Of a stretch of DNA of 64,000 bases, positions 53,203-64,000 are shown piece by piece (positions within the stretch are counted from its first letter, which is position 1; every line of letters begins with the position of its first letter). The stretch covers positions 9,334,950 through 9,398,949 of the forward strand of contig CM064713.1 in the NCBI GenBank assembly GCA_032717465.1, read 5' to 3'. The position numbers and the translations under genes are program-made. The notes beneath the pieces are model-generated. The model worked only from the letters and a program-made list of their open reading frames with translations, was not told where the DNA came from and made no database searches. The stretch comes from Coenobita brevimanus (lineage: Eukaryota; Arthropoda; Malacostraca; Decapoda; Coenobitidae).

Positions 53203-53770
53203 TATGTGTCTATATGACCTGACGATAACCCTGTAATCCATATCCATGCTTATTACATTCAGTACTGTACAGTTTCAAATGAATCTGAGGAAGGCAGGAT
53301 AATTTACCTGAACCTTGACCCCGCTTTATTGAAATCACCCTTTTATAAGTCACCACAGTATAATAATGACAGCATTTTAGCCAGCTGTTATCCCATTCAT
53401 ATGTGTGTGTGCCTATATGACTTGAACGTAACTTTCATCCATATCCATGTCTTCCGTACTATACAATGTCAAAGGAATGCGAGGAATGCAGGAAATCTGA
53501 AACTTAACCCCGCTAAAGTGACAACCCCGATACATCACCCACAATATTTGAACATTAGGCTTCCTCGACCTCATCCGACCACAGATTGTTAGTCATCTTC
53601 TATAATCACATCTCATGAGTATGGAAATAGATTTATTAGACAAAGGAAATAGGTGCAATTCACACTGCACACTTGATTTCCGGCAGCCCCGCCTTCGTCC
53701 GTTTATCCCTGACTCTTACCTGTCCTGTGGTGACCTGAGCGAGCCCCATCTTTGTCTCCTATCTCCCACC
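53203..53770. other. Intergenic or intronic sequence, nothing recognised
   Basis: No coding motif. An internal partial duplication exists: TGTCTATATGACCTGACGATAACC (about 53207) resembles GCCTATATGACTTGAACGTAAC (about 53410), each followed by ATCCATATCCATG and a sequence around GTACTGTACAGTTTCAAATGAAT. Confidence 0.55.
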
Positions 53771-53772
53771 GG

Positions 53773-53773
53773 T

Positions 53774-53830
<57 letters not shown>
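53773..53830. repeat. (CT)n microsatellite
   Basis: About 58 bases of CT; a (GT)n run follows at about 53895-53952. Confidence 0.97.
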
Positions 53831-53832
<2 letters not shown>

Positions 53833-53893
53833 ATCAGTACACCCCTTTTTTCCCCCTATGATTTATTTCCATACCCATATCCATGTATTTTTC

Positions 53894-53952
<59 letters not shown>

Positions 53953-54106
53953 TCAGTGCATGGGTGTCTTGCATGAGGGGCGTGGTGTAGCCAGTGGGCT
54001 TTTTTCTTATTTTTCACAGTACACATGAGCTTTTTCATCAGCACTCTCCCTTTTCCCCCTGTGGGTTGTATTTGCACCGACTTACACACTTTAGAAGCTG
54101 TTCAGG

Positions 54107-54109
<3 letters not shown>

Positions 54110-54138
<29 letters not shown>

Positions 54139-54410
54139 ACACACACACATCTCGCTGGTGCAGTGGTAACATTCCCGCTTGCCAACTGGTGGACGGGAGT
54201 TCGCGCCTCGCTCAGGTTGCGAAAAGTTTCACTGACGAAGTGGGTGGTTACTGTCCCCCTTGAGCAAGGGTACGGGTGTGTGCGTGTGTGAAGGTCACAG
54301 CCTTGCCCTTAGATCAGACTATATGGGCTCTCAGCTCCCTTCCGGGAGGGTGAAAGCTGACCATCACGACCATCAAGTGATCCTGACCGACCCGGTGAAT
54401 TAATTACACA
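54110..54410 (+). mobile_element. tRNA-Gly-derived SINE between (AC)n runs
   Basis: After an (AC)n run, the sequence TGGTGCAGTGGTAACATTC (A box, about 54156) continues with CCCGCTTGCCA and ACGGGAGTTCGCGCCTC (B box, about 54194). This is the layout of tRNA-Gly(GCC) with the GCC anticodon still readable. The body runs through CCCTTGAGCAAGGGTACGGG to an (AC)n tail at about 54402-54424. Confidence 0.75.
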
Positions 54411-54424
54411 CACACACACACACA

Positions 54425-54486
54425 GGGATTCAATCGAGGTGGACGTGCGACATCTGTGCTCCGTACCGAACCAACACGGCCAGTGG
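54425..54486 (-). mobile_element. Second tRNA-like head, opposite strand
   Basis: On the minus strand, GGCCGTGTTGGTTCGGTACG...TCGCACGTCCACC and CGATTGAATCCC resemble A and B boxes of a tRNA-derived SINE. It ends at the same (AC)n run. Assigned by pattern only. Confidence 0.4.
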
Positions 54487-54707
54487 CATTACCTAAATTA
54501 GTATCTTTGTATGAGTCAAGCTCTGTACCATGTTAGACTAAATGATTTTTCATTATTAAAAGGAAAAAATAATAAGTTTAAACAATACTTGTTCAACCAG
54601 GAAAGAGAACCAAGACGAAAGAATACGCTGAGTCATCTCTGAGGTTTGTTTAGACTACAACAACACGGGGATTGTAAGTACATGCTCTGCACTTATAGTA
54701 TTGCAAA

Positions 54708-55715
54708 ATGGATACATACTTTAGTAAAGCAAATTTGGAAAAGAAAAGGGATAAAGGTAAAAAGCAAAATGATGATTTCTACCAAGAACTGGTTGTGGAG
54801 ACTCACAATAGACTGGTTGAACGTGTAAGCAAACTAGAAATGGCTTTCAAAAATGAAATTGATGAAATAAAGAAGCAAATGCACTTGCAAAAGGAAGAAA
54901 TAGAAAAACTAGGAAGGGAGGTCAATAAGAAAGACACAACCATCAGTGAACTAACAGTGGAATTGAGTACATTTAGGAAGAAAATGAGTGAAATGGCAAG
55001 TACAGTAGTCAATCACGAGAGTGTTATGGAAGAGTTCAAAAATGACACAGAGACAATTAGGCAAGTAAGCAGTCTTATTGCCCAGATCAGTGATACTGAG
55101 GAGAAGATAACACAGGTGAATGAAGCTGTGCAAAGCTACAAAAATGATGTGGAAACCACGTATGCTGAAATGGTGAAAGTAAAGAAAGACTTAGAAACAA
55201 GGGTGGAGGAAAAAAGCATTAAAAAGGAGGTGAAAAGAATAATCCAAAACAATCCAAAGTTAGTCAGAGATTCAGTAGATATAAACAAATCTATAGTAAT
55301 CACTGGTATAGAAGAGGAAGAAGTAAAAAAGATCACAAGAGACAAAAAGGAGATGGCAAATGTAATGAGCTTACTGAAAGAAGTATCAGAGGAAATCTGT
55401 AGTAAAGACATAGAAGAACACAAAAGATTAGGGAAATATGAGAAAAGCAAGACAAGACCTCTAAAGGTAACTTTCCAGAGTGTAAACACCGTGGAAGAGA
55501 TACTAAAAATGCAAAGAATCTTATGGAAAAAGAGGAGTTCAAAAATGCATGGATAAAAAGATGCCTAACACAAGAGGAACTGGAATTATTGAAAGAGAAA
55601 AGGGAGGAAGCAAAAACAAAAAATGAGGGAAGATCAGAAGAGGAGAAGAAGAATTTTTTTTTACAAAGTAATAGGATTGCAGGTACGAAAGTGGTACACA
55701 AACAGGATGGAATAA
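54708..55715 (+). pseudogene. LINE D ORF1 (coiled-coil RNA-binding protein), frameshifted
   Basis: Residues about 25-165 form a long coiled coil (KLEMAFKNEIDEIKKQMHLQKEEIEKLGREVNKK...). About 195-270 is an RRM-like domain of the CR1/L2 ORF1 type: INKSIVITGIEEEE, HKRLGKYEKSKTRPLKVTFQSVNTVEEIL. The frame shifts near 55510 into NAWIKRCLTQEELELLKEKREEAK, then again at the T run near 55655, and ends at TAA 55713-55715. This protein would coat the LINE RNA as a chaperone. Disabled as it stands. Confidence 0.82.
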
Positions 55716-55762
55716 AAAGGAGGAAGGTAGTAGAACCATGTCATGACAAGTATATAAACAAG

Positions 55763-58650
55763 ATGATAAAGTTGATGTACTCAAATGTGGATGGAATGGT
55801 ATCTAAATTACTAGAGATGAATGATTATGTCAGAGAAAATGAACCACAAATAATATGCCTAACTGAAACAAAATTAACACCAAGGATATCCAATGACATA
55901 CTAAACTTAGAGGAATACAATATATGGAGAAGAGACAGAAATTTAAAAAAAGGAGGAGGAATTATAATATTAACTAAGAAAAATCTAAAAGTCATTGAAA
56001 TAAAACTAGATATACCATCACAAGTAGAACTGATTGCAGTAGAGATCAACACATCTGAAGGTAAAGTAATTGTAGCCAATTTGTACATGCCACCCAGATC
56101 AAACACATGGGAAAGAGATGAATATGAGGACCTGGCAGAGAGTACAATTCAGAGTTTAAGATCATTACTACATAAAATGGAAGAGAAATCAGAAAGAATT
56201 ATACTAACCGGGGATTTCAATACAAATATAAATTGGAATACTCTAGATATAATTAGCCAAGAAAGCTGTTGGGACCAAAAGCTCCTGGATCTCATACAAG
56301 AGTTCTTCCTAACGCAACATGTGAGGGAAACCACCAGAAAAAGAGGACTTGATGTACCTTCAGTGCTAGATCTAATATTACTAGGCAAGAAAATGATATT
56401 GACAGTTTAATATATCACCCTCCACTCGGCAAAAGCGATCATGCAGTACTAAATTATAACTTCAGGATAGCATATGACATAGTAAACAGCAATGACAGTT
56501 ACAAAAAGAGCCTAAACTATAAAAAGGGAAATTATCAAGACCTAAAGAAGTATTTCTTAGAAGTTGATTGGGAAAATGAGCTAAGAGGACAAGATTTAAA
56601 TGCTGTATATAAAAAATTCTGTGAATTTTATGAAATAGGAGTCCAGAAGTACATCCCACAGCACAAAGAAGCAGATAAGAAAATACAGAAATGGTTCAAT
56701 ACAGAATGTAAAAAATCAAAAGAAAGAAGAGATTTGTTGTGGAATAGATACAGAAGACATAATAGTGAAAGGGCATATAATAATTACAAACAGGCAAGAA
56801 ACGATTATACAAGAATAAGGAGGGAAGCCCAAAAACACGATTATACAAGAATAAGGAGGGAAGCCCAAAAACAGTTTGAGGAGGATATAATAAATAAAAG
56901 TAGTGATCAACCAAAGCTGTTTTACAGCTATATCAGAAGCAAAACCAAAGTAAAAGATAAAATACAATCAATTACGGACAAGGGAATCACTTATACACAA
57001 GGGAAAGATATTTGTGAAGCACTAAATAAGAATTTCCAATTAGTTTTTACAGAAGAAAAAAATTCTGAGAGGGACTATGTGGAACATGCATGTCCACACA
57101 TACTACCAGATATACAAATAGCAGAAAAAGTAATACAGGAGGAGTTAAGTAGATTAGACAGAGGAAAAGCAAGTGGTCCTGATGAAGTTTCATGTTGGGT
57201 ACTACGAGAATGTGCAAAGGAGTTAAGTAAACCATTATTTTTAATTTTCAAGAAATCCTTGAGTCAAGGTAAACTACCTGATATTTGGGGAAAAAAAAAA
57301 AAATATTGTCCCCTTATTCAAGAAAGGAAATAGACAAAATTCCCTCAACTACCGACCAGTAGCACTGACCAGTGTTGTAAGCAAGGTATTAGAAAAGCTT
57401 ATAAGAAAAGCTTGGGTAAATCATCTAGAAGAACACAGTATGATAACAGAAAGATAGTTTGGTTTCAGAAAAAGAAAATCATGTGTTACTAATCTGTTGA
57501 GCTACTATGACAGAGTAACAAACACAATACAGGAAAGAGAAGGATGGGTGGACAGTATCTATTTAGATTTCAAGAAAGCTTTTGACACAGTACCACACCA
57601 AAGACTTTTATGGAAACTGTACCATCAAGGAGGAATTCGAGGCAAACTGTTTTGTTGGATGCAAGACTTTCTCATAAAAAGAGAAATGAGAACAGTACTA
57701 AGAGGAAACTACTCATCATGGAAAGAAGTGACTAGTGGAGTACCACAGGGTTCAGTGCTGGCACCAATCATGTTTTTAGTGTATATAAATGATATAAACA
57801 GTAACACTGGAAATGAGAGCTATCTGAATATGTTTGCAGATGATGCAAAAATACAAAGGAGAATTACTAACACAGACTTTTGTAAAGAGCTACAAGAAGA
57901 ATTAAATAAACTTCATGAATGGAGTAGTACATGGCAAATGGAATTCAATGTGGACAAGTGTCATGTAATCAAGTTTGTAAAAGTGGAAAAAGACCTGATT
58001 GGGATTATAAGTTAGGAAATAAAACCCTATACACATCAGAAAGAGAGAAAGACCTAGGTGTGATTATCAATAACAGACTATCTCCGGCTGACCACATCAG
58101 CGAGAAGGTACGGAACATGTATACACTGCTTGCAAATATGAGAATAGCATTCACATACATAAACGAAGACATGCTAAGAAGGATAATAACATCATTCATT
58201 AGACCAACCCTGGAATATGCATCAGTAGTCTGGAGTCCTTATCTCAAAAAGCATATAGACAAGATTGAAAACGTTCAAAGGGCCGCTACAAGATGGATAC
58301 CAAGCTTAAGGGACCTAAGCTACGAAGAAAGACTAAATAAACTGAATCTACCAACACTACAGGAGAGAAGGAAAAGAGGTGACATGATAATGCTATATAA
58401 GTGCATATCAGGGAAGGAGAAAATAGACATAAATGATTACTTAACATATGGAGAAGCATCAGCAAGAGGACACTGCAAAAAACTGCATAAGAAGAGAGGT
58501 GATAAAGACGTAAGGAAATTCAGTTTCCCAAATAGAGCAATTGATCAATGGAATGCACTGCCGAATGAAATAGTGTGTGCCAAAACAATTCACAAATTTA
58601 AGAATATGTACGATAAATATGGTTTAAGACACGGGACAGTACGAGCTTGA
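55763..58650 (+). pseudogene. LINE D ORF2 endonuclease and reverse transcriptase, frameshifted
   Basis: Endonuclease: MIKLMYSNVDGMVSKLLEM, IICLTETKL (catalytic E), VANLYMPPRS, ILTGDFNTNINW, VPSVLDLIL, then after a frameshift near 56390 a SDHAVLNYNF motif. Reverse transcriptase: ASGPDEVSCWVLREC, SLNYRPVALTSVVSKVLEKLI, FGFRKRKSCVTNLL, SIYLDFKKAFDTVPHQRLLWKL, VTSGVPQGSVLAPIMFLVYINDI and MFADDAKIQRRI (catalytic FADD, about 57828). C-terminal: REKDLGVIINNRLSPADHI, RPTLEYASVVWSPYLKKHI, NVQRAATRWIP, NRAIDQWNALP. At least three frameshifts plus a stop at 57457. Confidence 0.9.
56801..56872 (+). repeat. Perfect 36-bp in-frame tandem duplication in LINE D ORF2
   Basis: 56801-56836 and 56837-56872 are identical (start ACGATTATAC, end CCCAAAAAC) and add 12 residues (DYTRIRREAQKH/Q). 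Confidence 0.95.
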
Positions 58651-58694
58651 CTCATTCCTGTAGAGATACAATTAGGTAAGAACAATTAAGTAAG

Positions 58695-58746
<52 letters not shown>
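58695..58746. repeat. (AC)n microsatellite at LINE D 3' end
   Basis: About 50 bases of AC following the LINE's terminal motifs. Confidence 0.95.
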
Positions 58747-58748
<2 letters not shown>

Positions 58749-59239
58749 ACAAATTCTTAGTGTCACTAACTAGCTAACTTGTGAACATACCAGGGCCTTT
58801 TAGCGAGCTAATATCAGGTGTACAGTTATGTCGATGTGTCGGTGTGACTAGAACATCACCGTATCACTCATAGCCATGCCATATCCATAACACATAATGT
58901 TCTTATATTCCACGGTCCACATCAGCCACGTACTTTATCATTACACACATTTCCCAATGTGGTGTATACTTGTATTGATGTATTCAGTTTATTTTAGGGT
59001 CCGCTCTGATGCTCCATTTTCCCTCACACTTGGTAAATGTAGGATGCTTTATGTCACCAACTTCTCTAACTCCTGTTCACAACTTCGCCATTACCACGGT
59101 GTTTTAGAAAAAAAAAAAAAAATGTCTACCAGAGGATACACAGATATATGGCGAGGACATTGATATATATTTCATGTTGTTTTGCGAGAGCTGACTTTTG
59201 GTGAGATAGCCGCACAGCAAAGGGTCCCTTTCAACTAAA
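58747..59239. other. No feature recognised
   Basis: AT-rich sequence with an A run at about 59108-59122; no coding motif. Confidence 0.55.
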
Positions 59240-59710
59240 TACCGCAGCCAGCGGGTTAACAGAGCTATAGTAGTCACTGGTAATGATGAAGAAGATATAT
59301 GGAATAGAATCACCAGAGATAACAAAGAGATGGTAAATATAATGAACATACTGGAATTAGTATCATATATAATTTGTGAGAAAGACGTAGAGGAATTTAA
59401 GAGATTACGGAAATATAAGAGAAAGAGGTCAAGGCCATTGAAAGTAACCTTCCAAAGTGTGAACGCTGTAGAAGAGGTATCAAAAATGCTATCAAACTTA
59501 AGGAATCAGAGGAGTACAAAGAAGTGTGGATAAAAAGGTGCCAGACTCAAGAAGAGTGGGGATTACTAAAGGAAAAGAGAGAGTAAGATCAGATGAAGTG
59601 AGAAGTACTTTTTTTTTTTAAGAAGTAGGATTGAAAGTAAAAAATGGCACATAAATAGCAGGAACTAAATAAGCAGAAGATAGTAGACTCAACCAATGTC
59701 AAATATGTGA
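59240..59710 (+). pseudogene. Fragment of a second LINE D copy (ORF1 3' part)
   Basis: Starts in AIVVTGNDEEDIWNRI and continues with VEEFKRLRKYKRKRSRPLKVTFQSVNAVEEVSKML, VWIKRCQTQEEW and a T-run frameshift near 59612. It ends where the next block (TTAACCCTTTCGC, 59725) starts. It has homology only to the RRM-like and C-terminal parts of ORF1. Confidence 0.82.
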
Positions 59711-59951
59711 CCAATATGGCTAACTTAACCCTTTCGCATGCGATGATGCGTTTGTCGTCATTTGGACATGTCTGCGACTATACAATATGACACGTCTGTT
59801 GTCATAAAAGCATAAAAACCTTCGTCAAAGAAAATGTTTTCAGCTGTTCAGGATCATTTTTGAACGCGTCATAGTTCCCGCGTCTCGTCAAAAGTAATGA
59901 CTCGGCAACCTCGGGGCCCTAGGCGCACAGCAGCCTGGCCAGGTTGATTAA
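59711..59951. other. Short block starting TTAACCCTTTCGC
   Basis: Non-coding. The TTAACCCTTT start looks like a piggyBac terminus, but no matching right end was found. Confidence 0.35.
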
Positions 59952-60660
59952 AGTCTCACCAATCTAAAACCAAGGTTTGGGTGGGGTCTGGCGCTGGGTG
60001 CAGCCATGCCATACTTCCTAAACGAGCGATGAGTAGATTCTGTTATATATGTAATAGGCATCACAGATAGGTACACACATACTAATACAATATAAACGTA
60101 AGTATTCTAGTATATCAAAGGAAGGTAAACTTGTAATGCATATGGCTCTTGTACATCAATAAAGAAACGTGGCATACATATTTTACAGTGTTGCTGAAAA
60201 AAATGTAGTTACTTTTACCGACTTTCACGGTAGTTCTAAGTTGGGTAAGTGATGTAACAATTACGTTTATAATATAATTTGAAGGAATCAGTAGAACATA
60301 CGCTATTTTCTTAATAGAAATAAATAAGTTAAAACACTCACGAGCAGCAACATCCAGGCCCATACTAGGAATCATAAATTATATGAGAGAGAGAGAATGC
60401 GATTTTTAAATTCATTATTTTGGTTATATTTATAACTTAAATTAGTTTGTCTTTACACACACACACATACACAAACACACACACACACACACAGAAGTGG
60501 GTGAAGTCATGTCAGGCCAGGTGGCGAGATGTGAGCGGCGAGCTCTAACGGTGTAAGGTCAGCCACTAGCCAATCAGAGTATAGGAAACAAGGCAGCGCT
60601 GTACGCCGGGAAATCCCCGGCTGGACTCCACCCAAACCTTGGTTTTAGATTGGTGAGACT
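59952..60660. mobile_element. MITE with 37-bp terminal inverted repeats
   Basis: Ends 59952-59988 and 60624-60660 are reverse complements at 36 of 37 positions (start AGTCTCACCAATC). TA lies one base outside each end (59949-59950 and 60662-60663), suggesting a Tc1/mariner-type TA duplication, though the extra base makes that uncertain. The interior (about 635 bp) has no transposase; it contains short GA and AC runs. Confidence 0.82.
60455..60493. repeat. Interrupted (AC)n microsatellite
   Basis: AC run with two A/T interruptions, inside the MITE. Confidence 0.9.
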
Positions 60661-60663
60661 ATA

Positions 60664-61469
60664 GTTCCGCATCAGCTGTCAGGGGAGAAGGTAGCGCGTG
60701 GCTGGACATTTAACTCTTACTCTGTTTACCCCTTCCCGAGACGCGTATCATATTGCACTATACCAATACTGCTTTTGTTTACTTTTTGGGCACTATTGTG
60801 ATTAGATTTGGTGTTTGCAATAGGGAATTAGGTTTTTGTGAATCATTCGTGGCTGTTATTCTACCGTTGGCCCAACGAAGATTGTGCTAGGCCTACCCTG
60901 TTTATCAGCGGTTCCCAACAACTACACTCTCTCTACCCTGCACCCAGTGTGAGTATTCAACCATTGAATAATAGTGACAGTGAATCTGGTGAATATAGTG
61001 TGCAATAGCCAGTGAGGAATGACATGGTGAAACGTTTAGCTGAGGGAGGCGGGAAACTGCCTGACAACACGGCGTTGTCTTGAAGGGAATGTTTGCCAAG
61101 GTGTTGACGAAGTCGTTGTTTTATGCTGATATATGGTGGATAGTGTTATTGTGCAACAGATAGGAGTATAGTGCAACGAGCGTTCGTGATGAAATATTGG
61201 CTAGGGCAGGAGTCACGTACGCCTTACAGCCATGGCATGCCGTTGTCAGGAGGGGATAAAATACGGGAGGTTTATAGGGATATTTGATTTTATCATATTG
61301 TTATATTTATTCCGTATGTTTTCTGTGTGAAATAAAGCATGAATGTTATTGATATGTGTATCGTATGCTTATGTGGATGAACGTAAACACAGCAGCACGT
61401 GCTCATCGGATAATATCGTCTGCGATACCTTAGATATTGCAGATGTGACATACAGAGCACGATCAGGTA
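60664..61469. other. Unique-looking sequence before the satellite
   Basis: No coding motif recognised. From about 61310 the sequence begins to resemble satellite monomers weakly. Confidence 0.5.
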
Positions 61470-64000
61470 CTGTTGTAGTGAAATATACTGTATGTCTCAT
61501 AAAATGATGGATTTGATTATGCATATTGTGAAATAAAATCGTAAACACTGGAGTGTCTTCAGGTAAAGGAAACATCATCTACACCTTCGTGGACAGGTAA
61601 GGGCCACGTACTTGTACTTATTGTACTGTAATATACTGTTTATTTCATATATTGATAGATTTGGTTATGTTTTATGTGAAAAGACAGTGACCTACATGCT
61701 CGTAATGAAGAGCACGTTTCATTCACCTAGGTTAGTACAAAGGTAACGACATGCAGTGCAAGGTTAGGATCACGTGCATTTACATTTTATTGTTGAAATA
61801 TACTGTGTATCTCATAAAGTGATAGATTTGGTTATGTATTATGTGAAAATAATGTGAAAGACTGATTCACATGCTCGTAAGGAGGAGAACGCCTTGTACA
61901 CCTGAGTCAGCAGAAAGGTAGCGATATGCAACGTGAGATACGTAAATTGAGATGGTGTAATATACTGTGTATCTCATAAAATGCTATATTTGGATCTGTG
62001 TAATGTGAAAAGAAAGTGAAAGTGAACCACGTAATCATCTGAAAAACATGGTGTGCTACACCTTACAACCCAGGTAGCGGCCACGTAATTCACCTACGGC
62101 CGACGCGCATGTACTTGTTGAGGTGAAATATATTGTGTATCTCATATATTGATAGACTTGGTTATGTTTTGTGTGAAAAGACAGTGAAAAAGTGACCCAC
62201 TGCTCGTAAGGAAGAGCACGTTTCGTTCACCTAGGTTAGCACAAGAGTAGCGACATGCAACACCAGGTTAGGAACAGGTGTTTACATTTTATTGTTGTAT
62301 TATACTGTGCTTCTCATAAAGTGATAGATTTGGTTATGTGTTATGTGCAAATAACTTGAAGACCCACGTGCTCGTAAGGAGGAGAACGCCTCTTACACCT
62401 GAGTCAGCAAAGAGGTAACGAAATGCAACGCAAGATACGTAATTGTAGATGGTGTGATATACTATGTATCTCATACAATGATGTATTTTATTTGTTTTTG
62501 TGAAAAGAAAGTGAAAGTGAACCACGTGCTCCTCTAGAAATCGTCTGCTACACCTTACCAGCCAGGTATGAGCCAAGTAACTGACCTAAGTGGGACATGC
62601 ATTTACATTTTTGGGGGTGAAATATACTGTGTATCTCATATACTGATAGATCAGGCTACGTATTATGTGGAAATAACGTGAAAGACTGAGCCTTGTGCTC
62701 GTAATGAAGAGTGTGTCGTACACCTGAGCAAGCACAAAGGTAGCGAAATGCAACGCGAAGTTAGGAACACATGCATTTACATTTTATTGTTGAAATATAG
62801 TGTGTATCTCATTAAGTGATAGATGTGGTTATGAATTATGTGAAAATAACGTGAAAGACTGACCCACGTGCTCATAAGAAAAAGAATGCCTCTTACACTT
62901 GAGTCAGCACAAAGGCAGTGAAATCCAACGCGAGATCCATAATTGTAGATGGTGTGTTATACTGTGTACTTTATACAGTGATATATTTTATTATTTATGT
63001 GAAAAGAAAGTGAAAGTGAACCATGTGCTCCTCTAGAAATCATCATCTGCTGCACCTTACCAGGCAGGTGTGGGCCACGTAATTGACTAACGTAGGACGT
63101 GCATTTACATTTTTTCAGAGAAATATACTGTGTATCTCATATATTGATAGATTAGGCTACGTATTATGTGGAAATAACGTGAAAGACTGAGCCACGTGCT
63201 CGTCATGAAGTGTGTGTGTCATACACCTGAGCCAATACAAAGGTAGTGAAATGCAACGCGAGGTTAGGAACACGAGCATTTACATAAATACATTTGGGGG
63301 GTGAACTATACTGTTTCCCATGTATTGATATATTTGGCAATGTTTTATGTGAAAAAACAGTGAAAGACTGACATACTGCAGTGTGTTCTCGTAAGGGAAA
63401 CACGTCTGCTACACCTTAGTGCACAGGTAACGGCCTACAGAACACGTCCATTTACATGTTACTGGTGAAATGTTCTGTGTATCTCATAAAAATGATAGAT
63501 TTGGTTAAGTGTAGTGTGCAAAGAAAATGAAAGGGGTAACCACGTGCTAGTGGCCCATACCTGTGCACTAAGTCAGGTGTAGGAGACGATGTTTTTCAAG
63601 GACATACACGTATATCATGAACCCTTGCGTTGTGCCAGTGTTGAGCCAAGTTCTTGGCTGGCTGTGAATAAAATATCTTGACTCATACAAAGTGATAGAT
63701 TGGGTTATGTTTTATGTGCAAAGACAGTGAAAGACTGACCTACTGCAGCGTGTTCTCGTAAGGAAAACACCGCCTGCTACACCTTAGTGCAGAGGTAACG
63801 ACCTATGGAACATGTCCATTTATATTATGTTACTGATGAAATGTTCTGTGTATCTCATAAAAATGATAGATTTGGTATGTGTAATGTGCAAAGAAAATGA
63901 AATGGGTAACCACGTGCTAGTGGCCCCTACCTGTGCACTAAGTCAGGTGTAATAGACAATGTTTTTCAAGGTCATACACGTATATCATGAACCCTTGCGT
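61470..64000. repeat. Satellite with ~165-bp monomers and higher-order structure
   Basis: At least 14 diverged monomers, each anchored by a version of ATACTGTGTATCTCATA followed by a TGATAGATTTGG-type stretch. Three monomer types recur in order. One type has anchors at about 61631, 62129, 62622 and 63123; another at about 61798, 62299 and 62795; a third at about 61960, 62458 and 62958. This gives a trimer period of about 493-501 bp. From about 63300 the arrangement changes: 63467 onward repeats at 63838 onward with a 371-bp period and few differences. The array runs off the right edge. No coding. Confidence 0.9.

Larger units (their letters stand above)
54640..58700 (+). mobile_element. CR1/L2-like LINE (family D), two ORFs, damaged
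   Basis: ORF1 (54708 to about 55715) and ORF2 (about 55763-58650), then a short 3' end with repeated AATTAGGTAAGAAC-type motifs (about 58668-58694) and an (AC)n run. Repeated 3'-terminal motifs of this kind are typical of CR1/L2 elements. Frameshifts lie mainly at A and T runs (about 55510, 55655, 56390, 57290), with a stop at 57457. A fragment of another copy is at 59240-59710. Confidence 0.9.

Noticed and set aside
59725..59760. piggyBac-like terminus TTAACCCTTTCGC
   Set aside because: No matching inverted end with TTAA was found downstream in the window; kept only as a note. Similar TTAACCTTT starts near 28382 and 29643 also lack partners.
61470..64000. CRISPR-like array
   Set aside because: Unit length, diverged repeats and no spacer logic; it is a eukaryotic satellite.
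43684..64000. Final IR exon with third transmembrane helix
   Set aside because: Searched by eye for a phase-0 acceptor followed by a G.Y.KW-type segment and a hydrophobic helix; none convincing.

Overview
The window looks like intron-rich, repeat-laden DNA from an arthropod, most likely a decapod crustacean. Three things point that way: a divergent ionotropic receptor (IR) gene of the kind expanded in decapods, a dense mix of LINE families (Jockey/BS-like, RTE-like, CR1/L2-like, I-like), and very abundant TA, CT/GA and AC/GT microsatellites. Nothing bacterial is present, and I see no true tRNA, rRNA or CRISPR locus.

The only host gene I can support is one IR gene on the + strand. Ten coding exons between 2064 and 43683 join with compatible splice phases and no stop, giving about 533 codons. 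The first exon(s) lie left of the window. The last exon(s), with the final membrane helix and tail, were not found. Its introns (167 bp to 14.8 kb) are filled with mobile elements, many nested in one another.

Layout: 1-2044, inverted RTE 3' ends around a TA repeat, then a Jockey-like LINE. 2540-10280, an old RTE-like LINE (family A) split by a Ty3/Gypsy element at 3033-9143, in which integrase precedes reverse transcriptase (Gmr1-type order). 11230-21950, four Jockey/BS-like copies in alternating orientation, one interrupted by a younger family A LINE and one by a solo LTR of the same Gypsy family. 22080-25265, a decayed piggyBac transposase and two inverted tRNA-derived SINEs. 26997-28359, an intronless cold-shock-domain gene copy with poly(A) and a perfect 10-bp target duplication. 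30500-31560, short tandem arrays. 34104-40175, LINE family B split by an inverted family A copy. 40862-43250, a Jockey-like LINE carrying a hAT-type MITE with an exact 8-bp target duplication. 43890-46083, another Jockey/BS-like copy. 46230-49010, a decayed I-like LINE. 49690-53200, a nearly intact family B LINE. 54430-58700, a CR1/L2-like LINE with both ORFs damaged, and a fragment of a second copy at 59240-59710. 59952-60660, a MITE with 37-bp inverted ends. 61470-64000, a satellite with about 165-bp monomers arranged in a three-monomer higher-order repeat of about 498 bp that changes to a 371-bp repeat at the window edge.

The transposon ORFs serve element replication only. The IR gene would encode a chemosensory cation channel subunit. 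The most unusual items are the integrase-first Gypsy element, the cold-shock retrocopy, the satellite with its changing higher-order structure, and an in-frame TGA shared by two separate family A LINE copies. All family assignments are from reading motifs; no database search was run.
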